Positions 52,936 to 62,330 are shown, numbered from the stretch's first letter. The stretch: DNA of 64,000 bases from Oscillospiraceae bacterium (GCA_015068525.1 SVKJ01000001.1:103423-167422), one strand, 5' to 3'. Made by a program: numbers and translations. Notes: generated by a model not told the origin, from the letters alone.

Positions 52936-53646
52936 ATGAGCACACCTCACAATAAAGCAGGGAAAGAACAAATAGCAAAGACGGTTATAATGCCGGGTGA
53001 CCCTTTAAGAGCAAAATATATTGCAGATAATTTTCTTACTGATACAGTTATGGTCAATGATATAAGAAATATGCTTGCATATACCGGGTTATATAAAGGA
53101 GAAAAAATAACGGTTATGGGAAGCGGTATGGGTGTACCTTCAATAGGAATATATTCATACGAACTGTATAATCATTATGGAGTAGAAAATATTATACGTG
53201 CAGGAAGTTCGGGGAGCATATCAGAAAAACTGCCTTTAAGAAAAATTTTACTTGCAATGGGTGCTTCGACTAATTCGGCTTATGCAAATCACTTTAAAAT
53301 GCCGGGAACATTTTCTTCAATCTGCGACTTTTCGCTTTTATATAACACATATAATACTGCAAAAGATTTGGGAATAGATGTAACGGTTGGTAATATTCTT
53401 ACTTCTGACACATTTTACACTGAAGATAAAAATGACGATTTAGTGTGGAATAAAATGGATGTTTTAGCAGTTGATATGGAAGCGGCAGGATTATATATGA
53501 ATGCGGCACGTGCAGGCAAAAAAGCACTTTGCGTAACAACAGTATCGGATAATATACTAACAGGTGAAGGATTAACGGCAAAAGAAAGAGAAACAGGTTT
53601 TGAAAATATGATAAAACTTGTTCTTGAAACTTCAATAAAACTATAA
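52936..53646 (+). CDS. deoD: Purine-nucleoside phosphorylase
   Basis: A 236-residue hexameric DeoD-type enzyme that splits purine nucleosides with phosphate. Signatures are VIMPGDPLRAKYIA, GSGMGVPSIGIYSYEL and VDMEAAGLYM, with the Asp of VSDNI near the C-terminus. AAGGAGAG, at the end of the preceding gene, is its ribosome binding site. Confidence 0.95.
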   Translation: MSTPHNKAGKEQIAKTVIMPGDPLRAKYIADNFLTDTVMVNDIRNMLAYTGLYKGEKITVMGSGMGVPSIGIYSYELYNHYGVENIIRAGSSGSISEKLPLRKILLAMGASTNSAYANHFKMPGTFSSICDFSLLYNTYNTAKDLGIDVTVGNILTSDTFYTEDKNDDLVWNKMDVLAVDMEAAGLYMNAARAGKKALCVTTVSDNILTGEGLTAKERETGFENMIKLVLETSIKL

Positions 53647-53657
53647 CAGGAGATATT

Positions 53658-54686
53658 ATGAGAAAAGTATTATTATTAATTTTAAGTTTATGTCTTACAT
53701 TAACAGGTTGTTCAAATTCAATATCGCTTGATAATGTTGACACTATCGAAAATGAATTTAAGTATTCAAAGATTTCGTTTGGTAAATTAAAAGAATGTGA
53801 AGAAGATATGATTATAAAAGACGCAAAAGATTTTACGAATAAATATCTTTCGGTTACACTTAACAGATCATATTCTGATAATAAAACAATAGAGCAGGAA
53901 ACCATTATGTTTACCGAAGACTATCTTGAAACAAATGGCAAACAGCTTGAGGAAGAAATTTTATCTGTTAAGGGAACTTATGAAAGGTATGAACTTTCAA
54001 CAGAACTTGTTAACGTAGATTATAAAAACATTGTCAATATAAAAGGCGATGCTTATGTAAACTGTGTTGCAAGGGTAAGACTTGTTGAATGTAATAATGA
54101 AAATGTTGCAAAAGTTTTAGGGTTTGACGGGGTTAACAGCACGACAAATGCAATCTATAACTTAAAGTTAAAGTACATAGATAAATCCTATATGGTTTAT
54201 GATGTTAAAAAGATTGAAAAAGAAGGATTTATGATTCCTTTTGAAAAATGCGAAGAGAAAATATATAATTCACTTAACGAGGAAGATAAACTCAAACATT
54301 TTGCATATCTTGTTTCCAAAGCGCAAAATGACAGGGTTTATTACGAATTTTCAGGAGATGAAGATTATAAGTATCTTTCCAAAGGATGTCTTGAAGAAAT
54401 AAATAAGGACAGAGATAACGCTAAATATACAAAAGATTTATACACAAATTATAAACTTTCAACAAGGCTTGATGACTGTAAGGTAAGCCAAATAATTAAA
54501 ACTGAAGACGGTTATACTATTAAACTGGTACTTACGGTTGAAATGCTTGAATGTGCGACAAAGGAACTTGCAGCGCAGATAGGATTTCCAAACGGTGTAG
54601 GAAGTAAGAGAAATATGAATTATGAATACTATGTTATAGTTGAAGACGGAGAATTTAAACTGGACGGTTCAATGTTTATAAACTGA
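53658..54686 (+). CDS. Lipoprotein with two related domains (unknown)
   Basis: A 342-residue protein with a clear lipobox LTGC (Cys about residue 18). Its two halves resemble each other. YELSTELVNVDYKNI..VRLVEC..VLGFDGV in the first half aligns with YKLSTRLDDCKVSQI..VEMLEC..QIGFPNGV in the second. This points to an internal duplication of a roughly 140-residue domain. No known family is evident. It would sit on the outer face of the membrane. AGGAG precedes the start. Confidence 0.7.
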   Translation: MRKVLLLILSLCLTLTGCSNSISLDNVDTIENEFKYSKISFGKLKECEEDMIIKDAKDFTNKYLSVTLNRSYSDNKTIEQETIMFTEDYLETNGKQLEEEILSVKGTYERYELSTELVNVDYKNIVNIKGDAYVNCVARVRLVECNNENVAKVLGFDGVNSTTNAIYNLKLKYIDKSYMVYDVKKIEKEGFMIPFEKCEEKIYNSLNEEDKLKHFAYLVSKAQNDRVYYEFSGDEDYKYLSKGCLEEINKDRDNAKYTKDLYTNYKLSTRLDDCKVSQIIKTEDGYTIKLVLTVEMLECATKELAAQIGFPNGVGSKRNMNYEYYVIVEDGEFKLDGSMFIN

Positions 54687-54712
54687 TAAAAAATATATTA
54701 TACAGGAGTAAT

Positions 54713-55402
54713 ATGGAAGTTAAAAAGAAGAAGATATTGGCATTTTTTACAATGTGTATGATTGTTATAATTGCCGCTTTGATATTTTATTTATGGGAAA
54801 CCAGACTTTCGGAATATTTAAAAGAGCCTGAAATTTTAAGAGGGTTTGTAGAACAAAAAGGATTTTTAGCGCAAATTATATTTATAGGTGTAATTGTTAT
54901 GCAGGTTATAATAGCGATTATACCTGGCGAACCTTTTGAAGTGGCGGCGGGGTATGCTTTCGGTGCTATAGAAGGAACTATTCTTTCACTTATCGGAACT
55001 GTACTTGGAGGAATAATTGTTTTTTTACTTGTGAGAACATTTGGAATAAAATTTGTAAGATTGTTTTATTCTCAGGAAAAAATAGATTCTCTTTCATTTT
55101 TAAAAACATCAAGGAAAAAAACAATACTTTATTTTCTTATTTTTATGATTCCCGGAACACCTAAAGATTTGCTTTCATATTTTGTCGGAATTACCGATAT
55201 GAAACTTTCTTTATGGATACTTATCAGTTTTTTCGGAAGAATACCATCTCTTATAACTTCGACACTTAGCGGTAATTTTTTGGGAACAGGAAATTATTTG
55301 AAAGCTATAGTAATGTTTACTGTTACAAGCATATTATGTATAACAGGGATAATTATATTTTATAAAATATCTGAGAGGGGGAAAAAAGTGGATGATAATT
55401 GA
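54713..55402 (+). CDS. VTT/TVP38-family membrane protein
   Basis: A 229-residue integral membrane protein of the TVP38/TMEM64 (VTT, DedA-related) family. The core has IIPGEPFEVAAGYAFGAIEG and the paired PGTPKDLLSYFVGI re-entrant motif. Relatives are linked to lipid scrambling or transport. It overlaps the following amidohydrolase gene by 11 nt. Confidence 0.88.
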   Translation: MEVKKKKILAFFTMCMIVIIAALIFYLWETRLSEYLKEPEILRGFVEQKGFLAQIIFIGVIVMQVIIAIIPGEPFEVAAGYAFGAIEGTILSLIGTVLGGIIVFLLVRTFGIKFVRLFYSQEKIDSLSFLKTSRKKTILYFLIFMIPGTPKDLLSYFVGITDMKLSLWILISFFGRIPSLITSTLSGNFLGTGNYLKAIVMFTVTSILCITGIIIFYKISERGKKVDDN

Positions 55403-56147
55403 TATTCATGCTCATGGATGTTCGGCAGGAGGGGACCCGGCAAGAAATGAGAGATTGCTATTAAAGGCAATAGAAAAGTATGACATTAAAAAAGTATATA
55501 TTTCCAATTTGATGGCCATTTATCCTACCAAAGAACAGGTTACAGAGGGAAATATGTTAGCGTATAATGTTATGAAAAGGCATCCTGAAAAAATCGGAGG
55601 ATTTTTATACGTAAGCCCTGAACATGATAATGCAGTCGATGTTGTAAAAAGAGGAATAGAGGAACAAGGTTTTTCCGGCGTAAAAATATGGATTTCCGAA
55701 AAATGCGATGCACCTTGTATGGATAAAGTTGCAAAAGTTACTATTGACTATGGTGTGCCGATGCTAATTCATGCATTCCATAAAAGCAGAAATCAGTACG
55801 AGAAGGAATCGGTTGGGAAAAATGTTGCAGCCCTTGCACAAAGATTTCCTGCACTTAAGATAATAATGGCACATCTTGGCGGAAATTGTTATAATGGTAT
55901 TCCTATGATAAGAAAACTAAAAAATGTATGGGTAGATTTATCCTGCTCTATGTTCCATGCACCTTATCTTGATTATACTTTGGATAATATTGGAGCGGAC
56001 AGGATACTGTTCGGAACTGATATGCCGGGCGGACCGTTCTTAAATAATGTAGGAAAAGTTCTGCATTCAAACACAACAGAATATGAACGCGAACTGATTT
56101 TTTATAAAAATGCATTAAAAGTTCTTGACAGAAATTACAGACTGTGA
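55392..56147 (+). CDS. Amidohydrolase-family metal-dependent hydrolase
   Basis: A 251-residue TIM-barrel hydrolase of the Amidohydrolase_2 type. Metal ligands are visible: H-x-H in IDIHAHG, His in MLIHAFH, His in MAHLGG and the closing Asp in LFGTDMPGG. Substrate unknown. It is translationally coupled to the VTT protein upstream, and followed 8 nt later by a second, divergent copy of the same fold. Confidence 0.83.
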   Translation: MIIDIHAHGCSAGGDPARNERLLLKAIEKYDIKKVYISNLMAIYPTKEQVTEGNMLAYNVMKRHPEKIGGFLYVSPEHDNAVDVVKRGIEEQGFSGVKIWISEKCDAPCMDKVAKVTIDYGVPMLIHAFHKSRNQYEKESVGKNVAALAQRFPALKIIMAHLGGNCYNGIPMIRKLKNVWVDLSCSMFHAPYLDYTLDNIGADRILFGTDMPGGPFLNNVGKVLHSNTTEYERELIFYKNALKVLDRNYRL

Positions 56148-56155
56148 GGGATAAT

Positions 56156-56854
56156 ATGATAGATTATAATTGTTATATAGGAAACTGGCCATTTCACAAA
56201 CTTAGAAAAAATAAGTTTTCTGACATTTTAAGAATGCACAGGGAAAATGATATTGATTATGGCTACATATCAAAAATAGAATCTGTTTTTTATAATGATC
56301 CTTATGAATCGGAATATGAACTCTATAGTAAAATAAAAGGAAGCGGATATAAACAGGTTATGACGTTAAATCCAACTTTGGATACTTGTATAAACACTCT
56401 TAAAAGAGGTATAAAAAGTCTTAAAATTAAGGGCGTAAGACTTGCACCGTGTTTTCACTCATACAGTATAAACGATGACTTAGTTAAGGAAATTATACCT
56501 TATTTAAAAGAGTATGACCTTCCGCTTTTTATAAATATTCGTTTTGAAGATGAAAGGTCATCATATCTTTTGCATCCAAATCCCGTACCAATGGACGATG
56601 TGAAAAAATTTATAAATGACAATAAGGATATTGAGATTATACTGTGCACAATATCATTTCATGAAGTTTTAAAAATAAAAGAAGATATTTTGGGAAGTGA
56701 TAAAGTATATTTTGACACAAGTGGTTTTAAAGATAAACTTTTTGCAATGCCCGAAATAAGAAAAGAGGGCCTTTCAAAAAGAGCAAGATTTGGGTCTATG
56801 GCACCAATTTTTTGTTTTGAATCATCTTATCTTATATATAATGAGGAGGATTAA
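56156..56854 (+). CDS. Amidohydrolase-like protein lacking metal ligands
   Basis: About 232 residues from ATG 56156, behind TGAGGG. A GTG at 56144 overlaps the previous stop. The fold and length match its upstream neighbour, but the N-terminal H-x-H is replaced by NCYIGNWPF. The late Asp position reads RFGSMAPIF instead of FGTDMP. It is probably not a catalytic amidohydrolase by itself and may partner the active protein. A directly following mgtC-like gene starts one base after the stop. Confidence 0.68.
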   Translation: MIDYNCYIGNWPFHKLRKNKFSDILRMHRENDIDYGYISKIESVFYNDPYESEYELYSKIKGSGYKQVMTLNPTLDTCINTLKRGIKSLKIKGVRLAPCFHSYSINDDLVKEIIPYLKEYDLPLFINIRFEDERSSYLLHPNPVPMDDVKKFINDNKDIEIILCTISFHEVLKIKEDILGSDKVYFDTSGFKDKLFAMPEIRKEGLSKRARFGSMAPIFCFESSYLIYNEED

Positions 56855-56855
56855 T

Positions 56856-57524
56856 ATGGATTTTGGGTTTGATTACCGTCTGGTTTGTATACTTAGAATT
56901 ATTGTTGCAGGTATATGCGGAATTATAATAGGTTTAGAAAGAAAAAGCAGAGCAAAAGAAGCCGGGATAAGAACTCACTGTATAGTTGCCTGTGCTTCAT
57001 GCCTTATGATGATAATATCCAAATATGGATTTTTTGATTTGCAGTTCTCAGGCGATTTTAAGTTTGACCCGTCAAGAATGGCACAGGGAATAGTAACAGG
57101 CGTAGGTTTTCTTGGTGCTGGTATGATTTACTTTCAGAGAGGAACACTTATCGGGTTAACAACTGCATCGGGAATATGGGCAGTATCGGGAATAGGTATG
57201 GCAATAGGTTCAGGGATGTACGTAATCGGTATAAGTGCAACAGCTATTATACTTATAGTACAGTTATTATTTCACCATAGGAATAAAATTACCAATCATA
57301 CTAAAGAAAAAAATTTATCTTTGTATAAAGTTTCTGAATCCGATTTTCAAAATAAAGTTGAACGCATACTGGCAGACTATGATATAATGATAAACGATGT
57401 TTCAATAAAAAAGTATGAAGGAATGTATGACTACATATTTCATATTGAAATGGATGAAGATATGAAAGAAGAAGGTTTGTTATCATTGTTTGATTATGAT
57501 TGTTCTTTAGACACCAATAATTAA
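56856..57524 (+). CDS. MgtC/SapB-family membrane protein
   Basis: About 222 residues from ATG 56856, preceded by GAGGAGG. An in-frame ATG at 56790 lies in the upstream gene. Five N-terminal membrane helices include the MgtC signature GLERKSRAKEAGIRTHC, then QGIVTGVGFLGAGMI. A cytoplasmic C-terminal domain (about 150-222) completes it. MgtC proteins help cells at low Mg, partly by acting on membrane ATPases. Confidence 0.9.
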   Translation: MDFGFDYRLVCILRIIVAGICGIIIGLERKSRAKEAGIRTHCIVACASCLMMIISKYGFFDLQFSGDFKFDPSRMAQGIVTGVGFLGAGMIYFQRGTLIGLTTASGIWAVSGIGMAIGSGMYVIGISATAIILIVQLLFHHRNKITNHTKEKNLSLYKVSESDFQNKVERILADYDIMINDVSIKKYEGMYDYIFHIEMDEDMKEEGLLSLFDYDCSLDTNN

Positions 57525-57540
57525 AAAGGAGAAAAATAAA

Positions 57541-58599
57541 ATGAAAAAACTGTTATCAGTATTTTTAATAAGTATATTTATATTAACAAATCTTACATTT
57601 ATTACAATGGCAAAAGAGGAAATAACCGTTATAATAAACGGAGAAAAACTTATATCTGATGTACCTGCACAAAGTATGGAAGTTTATGATGAGAATGGTA
57701 ACTATATTGGCGACAGAACTATGCTTCCTATCCGTGCAATAAGTGAAAAATTAAATTGTGACGTTTTCTGGAATGAAGAAACTCAGGGTATAACAATATA
57801 CAGAAATAATAATTTATATATTATGTGGCTTGAAACCGAGATGGCTTTTTATTTAGAGGGTATTGGTATTGAAAAAGGATATAAAATGGACGTTCCTCCT
57901 ACTACAGTAAACGGCAGAACATTAGTTCCTGTAAGAGCAGTAGCAGAACTTTTAGGCGCAGAGGTTAACTGGATTGGCGAAACAAACACTGTCCAAATAA
58001 AATATGAATTAGGTCAGATTGAAGATAATAAGGACGTTGCCGAAACGTGTGATATATATCAAATTTTGTTAAAACAAGAGTATGATACATACGTAAGCCT
58101 TGTTAATGATACATTAGGTTCGGTTACAGGTAAAATTGTTTTGGAAAACGGAAAAGAAATGAATTTTAAACTTTATCCTGAAATTGCTCCTAAAACTTGT
58201 GGTAAATTTGTAGTTATGGCAAAAGAAGGATTTTATAACGGAAAAGTTTTCCATCGTGTTATAAAGGATTTTGTGGCACAGACAGGAGCTCTTGGAACAG
58301 ACGGGCAATGGGAAAGCAGTACTAACATTGAAGGCGAATTTGTTATGAACGGATTCTTTAATCTTATTCCCCACAAAAGAGGAACTTTATCTTTAGCAAG
58401 AGCAGATGATAATAATTCAGGAACACAACAGTTTTTTATCTGCCAGAAAGAATCAAAAACTCTTGATGGTAATTATGCCGCTTTTGGTAAACTGATTGAC
58501 GGTTATGATGTTTTAGATGAAATCTGCAGCATGCAAACTGATGAAAACGATAAACCACTTAATGATATAGTAATAAAACAGGTAATAATAAATGAATAG
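57541..58599 (+). CDS. Exported cyclophilin with copper-amine-oxidase-like N-domain
   Basis: A 352-residue exported protein. A signal peptide (about 1-24) is followed by a Cu_amine_oxidN-type domain pair (about 28-160, with RTMLPIRAISEKL and RTLVPVRAVAELLGA). This is a common clostridial wall-linked stalk, despite the name. The C-terminus (about 195-350) is a cyclophilin-type peptidyl-prolyl isomerase with FHRVIKDFVAQTGA and NSGTQQFFI. It probably folds secreted proteins outside the membrane. It overlaps the PPTase gene by 8 nt. Confidence 0.88.
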   Translation: MKKLLSVFLISIFILTNLTFITMAKEEITVIINGEKLISDVPAQSMEVYDENGNYIGDRTMLPIRAISEKLNCDVFWNEETQGITIYRNNNLYIMWLETEMAFYLEGIGIEKGYKMDVPPTTVNGRTLVPVRAVAELLGAEVNWIGETNTVQIKYELGQIEDNKDVAETCDIYQILLKQEYDTYVSLVNDTLGSVTGKIVLENGKEMNFKLYPEIAPKTCGKFVVMAKEGFYNGKVFHRVIKDFVAQTGALGTDGQWESSTNIEGEFVMNGFFNLIPHKRGTLSLARADDNNSGTQQFFICQKESKTLDGNYAAFGKLIDGYDVLDEICSMQTDENDKPLNDIVIKQVIINE

Positions 58600-59200
58600 T
58601 TATATCTCTGATATAGCAGATTTAGAAAATAAAGATTACAAGTTATATTATTCTTTAATGTCAGAATCAAGAAAAAAAAGAGTAGATAAACTTAAAAATC
58701 TAAACGATAAAAAATCTACAGTTTTGGGAGAAATGCTTGTAAAAAAGCATTTTGGAATTGACAGTATAATAGAATATGATAACAGAGGAAAACCGTTTTT
58801 AGTAAATAAAGACGGTTTCTTCTCAGTTTCTCATTCCAAAGGGCTTGTAGGAGTTTTAGTATCGGATTGTCAGGTTGGCATAGATATTGAACGAATAAGA
58901 AAAGTAAATTTAAATATTATAAAAAAAGTGTGTACTCCAAAAGAAAAAGAATATGTGCAAAGCGGGAAAGATGAAGAGGAAAAAAATCTTCGTCTGCTTG
59001 AAATCTGGACATTTAAAGAAGCGTATTTTAAATATCTTGGAACAGGAATAACTGATTTTTTAAGTGTAGATTATTTTAATGATAAAATTAAACGAAAAAA
59101 AGTTATCACAAAAGAATATATATATCATATTGTAGGGGAGGGTTTCCATGCCCTCCCGAAACATAACTCTCCGACGGTGCAATATTTTCAAAACTTTTAA
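58592..59200 (+). CDS. Sfp-type phosphopantetheinyl transferase with repeat-derived C-terminus
   Basis: A 202-residue enzyme that adds phosphopantetheine to carrier proteins. Core motifs are SVSHSKGLVG, VGIDIERIRKV and the catalytic WTFKEAYFKYLG. The last 23 residues (from HIVGEGFHALP) are encoded by the dispersed G-rich repeat and adjoining element DNA. The original end has been lost and replaced. Whether the enzyme still works depends on whether the missing C-terminal strand is needed. No carrier-protein partner is nearby. Confidence 0.82.
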   Translation: MNSYISDIADLENKDYKLYYSLMSESRKKRVDKLKNLNDKKSTVLGEMLVKKHFGIDSIIEYDNRGKPFLVNKDGFFSVSHSKGLVGVLVSDCQVGIDIERIRKVNLNIIKKVCTPKEKEYVQSGKDEEEKNLRLLEIWTFKEAYFKYLGTGITDFLSVDYFNDKIKRKKVITKEYIYHIVGEGFHALPKHNSPTVQYFQNF

Positions 59201-59261
59201 CGGTTATTTATCAAAAATTTACAATTTAAAAACGAGTTCGGATAACTTTCCGACGGCTAAC
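59132..59261. repeat. Composite repeat: G-rich palindrome copy 3 plus MITE right half
   Basis: 59132-59158 is GTAGGGGAGGG-TTTCCAT-GCCCTCCCG. The following 59177-59261 matches the right part of the element in fic (about 2492-2576) almost base for base, ending CCGACGGCTAACG. A second ATAACTCTCCGACGG lies at 59164-59178. It overlaps the end of the PPTase gene. Confidence 0.8.
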
Positions 59262-59282
59262 GATTAATGAATATCAAATGGC

Positions 59283-59361
59283 AAAAAGAGATTCTTCACT
59301 GTGCTTAAGGATGACAACATAGACTGTCATTCTGAGCCTTCAGGCGAAGAATCTCTTTTTT
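59283..59361. repeat. Long imperfect palindrome between convergent genes
   Basis: AAAAAGAGATTCTTC and GAAGAATCTCTTTTTT form perfect outer arms of about 79 bp span. The inner sequence AAGGATGACA..TGTCATTCTGAGCCTT pairs imperfectly. It can act as a bidirectional terminator and looks like a dispersed repeat unit. Confidence 0.8.
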
Positions 59362-59368
59362 GATTAAA

Positions 59369-62170
59369 TTATTTCCCCGATATAAATTTACCCATAAATA
59401 ATATTTCTCCGTTTGAGTTATCTCTTATAAGAAAATAGAACGGTTTATTAAATTTTAAAGTAACAGGTTCGGGAGGGAGTGCGCTTCCTGCCATTGCAAT
59501 ACCGGTTACAGCCGCCGCCTCACAACCTTTTTCATCAACGTTTAGATATGTTTTATGAATAACATCGGTTATCCACATATTTCCTTTATCGAACATATTA
59601 TGAAATTCGGCCGTTTCTTTAAATGCTTTATCCATACCGAGATTTTTTAGTGTGTCATTAAGTTTTGTTTCGTATTCTATTTTAAACTTAGGTAAATATA
59701 AGTCTGTATATTGGCCTGATAAACCATTATTGTTAATAAGAGTGTTAAGTTCTTTTTCAATTTCAACCTGGGAATTTGCCATTGCAAAGAACATACTTAT
59801 ATCTAAATCAAAATCAGAAGTACCTGTATAATTACCATTATCGTCAAAGTTTGCGATTCTATCCATAAACGGAAGTTCGATAACTTCTATTTTGTCCGTT
59901 TTACCATAAGTAATCCAGGCTGTTTTTCTTAAAAAATCAATTTGTGATTTTGTGTTGTCAATGTTTGTAAATTCATCTTTTTTTGTAGCACCTTCAAAAA
60001 AATCATCCTGCCATAGTCCTTTGAAGTATACAGCATTGACAATCATTGCCCAAAAATCAGAATTATTTATAAGTTCAGGAATTTTTCCGTTTGTTTTATC
60101 ATTTACCCACGAATTCACCTTGCTTACAGCATTTTTATCGTCAGTTTTAAAAACATCTGCATTGTAATATTCTTTTATATTATCAGTGTACGATTTACTG
60201 AAATTCTGAGTGGTTTTATCTTCGTTTAACCAAACTGAATTTGCAACTTTTAAAGTAAGTAAATCAGTTTTTGAAAACTTCTCTGAAATTTCTTTTGATA
60301 AATTATTGATTTCCTGAATGCTTGATATATTAAGTGCGCTCAGAATTTCGTTTTTTGTTTCTCCCTCTGCACCGTTTAATAAAAGACCTAATGCTAATTT
60401 TATAGATAGGGGAGATAACGCGTAGTTTTTATTTTCCTTGTCATAAATTTCAGTTAGTTTATCATTAAAACTTTTTTCGTTTATCATAAGTTTCCCAAAC
60501 CCTGCCTCTTCAACACATTCCTGACCTTTTTTAGTAAGCATAAACTCTGCCATTTTCCTTGCAGGTGCATCTTTAATAGTATCTTTTCTTATTACAATGT
60601 ATGTATTATTTGATAATGGATAACTTCCGTTTGCAATTGTTTCGTCTGTTGGATATACTCCATCTATTGAAAGTAGTTTCAATTCAGTTTTAGTGTTGTA
60701 GAATAAATCCATATTATTAAAATAATAGTAAATACTATAACCAAGTCCATAACTTAAAGGGTTATCTTTCCTTGCTGCCATAACATCTGTAAGAACGTTT
60801 GACATAGTTTCCGATGTTGTTTCTTGTCTTATTTTTTCGTGAATTTCATTACCGCCTAAAAAGTGCTTTTCCATCTGCGCGTGACTTCCAGAATCATTAT
60901 TTCTGCAGTATGGAATAAGTAAAGCGTCGGGTCCTCCAAGTTCATTCCAGTTCGAATATTTATTATTTACATATATTTCGCTGATTTGTTCTTTGGTAAG
61001 TCCCTCTATCGTGTTGTCCTTATTTGTAAAGAAAATCATTGCGTCATACGCTATAGGGATAAGTTCAAGTTCAACATTTTTCTCTTTCGCATATTCTAAG
61101 ATGTCACTTGCAGGATAAACTGATGCAAACATCATATCAATTTCGCCGTTTATAAGTCTTTCGTAAGACTGATGACTCTTGGAATGTTTCTGAGGTTTTT
61201 GTGGGTGTTGTGTTCCATTATAGAATAGTTTACGATAAACCGCATCGGTAAAAGGATATGTAGAGGTAGAACCATCAATTACAGGAAGTTTTTCAGAAAA
61301 TCCAAATTGCACTGCCTCTTCAGATGGGAATATAACACAAAAATTAACAATGTTATATATTGTGTATGCCACATCATAGCGTGTAGCAAAACTTGTTGGG
61401 TTAATTACTCTTTTCGGATTTTCAGGTTCTGTGTTATCAACATCAGTTGATGCGTAATTTCCCAGCCTTTGGTATGCACCTTTTGCCCAATCTGATACAA
61501 GATTAAAATCGGTAACATTCATATTGTCATCGTATGGATAACCCATACTTGCAAAGTTAACCGCCCTGTCAAGTATAACCATAATTTCTTCTCTTGTAAT
61601 ATTGTCTAAGGGTGCAAAAGAAGTTTCATTTTTCCCTAAAACCATTTTATTTTTATAAGAAGATGCTACAACTCCGTAAAACCAATCATCTTTTTTTACA
61701 TCGGAAAAAGGAATGTCAAGACTAAAATCTTCTTTAATCCCAAGCATACGCATTACAAGTGCTGTAGCCTCTGCTCTTGTTATATTATCATATGGGCGAG
61801 CCTCTTTGTTTTCGTTTCCGATTATTAAAGATGTTCTTGATAATTCTTCTATCATATGAAATTTGTAATCATTGTTTTTATTATCTGAAAAAGAAATTTC
61901 GGAAGTTTCAAAAGCCTCTATCTCTCTTTCTTTATTTTCATAAGGTATGTAAGCGTAAAGGCGGTCATTATATGTATGAGAAAGAGTGATAGGTTCTTTT
62001 GTATCTTTATATCTTGCTTTTACTGTAATATTTTTAGTATAATCAACTTCGTAAGGAATACTTATATAGGTAAAATTATTACTTTCGTAAGTACTGCTTG
62101 TCGTGATAACTGAAAAAAGTGATAATAAAGTTGTAATGATAAGTAACATTGATATAATTTTTTTTGTCAT
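59369..62170 (-). CDS. SLH - PstS-like - serpin fusion surface protein
   Basis: A 933-residue exported protein. A signal peptide (about 1-25) leads to a short beta domain, then SLH-type domains (about 103-285, with FSDVKKDDWFYGVVA). A periplasmic-binding-protein domain of phosphate-binding (PstS-like) type follows (about 295-555, IDGSTSTYPFTDAV and RNNDSGSHAQME). A complete serpin ends it (about 560-933: YALSPLSIKLALGLLLNGA, NAVYFKGLWQDDF, the C-terminal FNKPFYFLIRD). The reactive-loop hinge EKGCEAAAVTG is of inhibitory type, and the residues near P1 are MAGSA, suggesting an elastase- or subtilisin-like target. GGGAGGA precedes the ATG. The function, anchoring a protease inhibitor to the wall, is inferred. 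Confidence 0.85.
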   Translation of the reverse strand: MTKKIISMLLIITTLLSLFSVITTSSTYESNNFTYISIPYEVDYTKNITVKARYKDTKEPITLSHTYNDRLYAYIPYENKEREIEAFETSEISFSDNKNNDYKFHMIEELSRTSLIIGNENKEARPYDNITRAEATALVMRMLGIKEDFSLDIPFSDVKKDDWFYGVVASSYKNKMVLGKNETSFAPLDNITREEIMVILDRAVNFASMGYPYDDNMNVTDFNLVSDWAKGAYQRLGNYASTDVDNTEPENPKRVINPTSFATRYDVAYTIYNIVNFCVIFPSEEAVQFGFSEKLPVIDGSTSTYPFTDAVYRKLFYNGTQHPQKPQKHSKSHQSYERLINGEIDMMFASVYPASDILEYAKEKNVELELIPIAYDAMIFFTNKDNTIEGLTKEQISEIYVNNKYSNWNELGGPDALLIPYCRNNDSGSHAQMEKHFLGGNEIHEKIRQETTSETMSNVLTDVMAARKDNPLSYGLGYSIYYYFNNMDLFYNTKTELKLLSIDGVYPTDETIANGSYPLSNNTYIVIRKDTIKDAPARKMAEFMLTKKGQECVEEAGFGKLMINEKSFNDKLTEIYDKENKNYALSPLSIKLALGLLLNGAEGETKNEILSALNISSIQEINNLSKEISEKFSKTDLLTLKVANSVWLNEDKTTQNFSKSYTDNIKEYYNADVFKTDDKNAVSKVNSWVNDKTNGKIPELINNSDFWAMIVNAVYFKGLWQDDFFEGATKKDEFTNIDNTKSQIDFLRKTAWITYGKTDKIEVIELPFMDRIANFDDNGNYTGTSDFDLDISMFFAMANSQVEIEKELNTLINNNGLSGQYTDLYLPKFKIEYETKLNDTLKNLGMDKAFKETAEFHNMFDKGNMWITDVIHKTYLNVDEKGCEAAAVTGIAMAGSALPPEPVTLKFNKPFYFLIRDNSNGEILFMGKFISGK

Positions 62171-62281
62171 ATAAGTTCCTCCCAGTATTTAACATTTTTT
62201 CTTAATTAGACTAATATTTTAAAAGTAAAGTTCCATTAATTTGTAGTTTCGACAAAAAATTTTTAATACCTTGTGTTCAGG

Positions 62282-62310
62282 TTGACTTTTTATACTAAAA
62301 GTATTATTAT
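62282..62310 (+). promoter_or_regulatory. Promoter of the LiaF-like/HAD pair
   Basis: TTGACT (62282-62287), 17-nt spacer, TATTAT (62305-62310), about 20 nt before the start codon. Confidence 0.65.
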
Positions 62311-62330
62311 ATTTATAAGGAAGTGATTAT

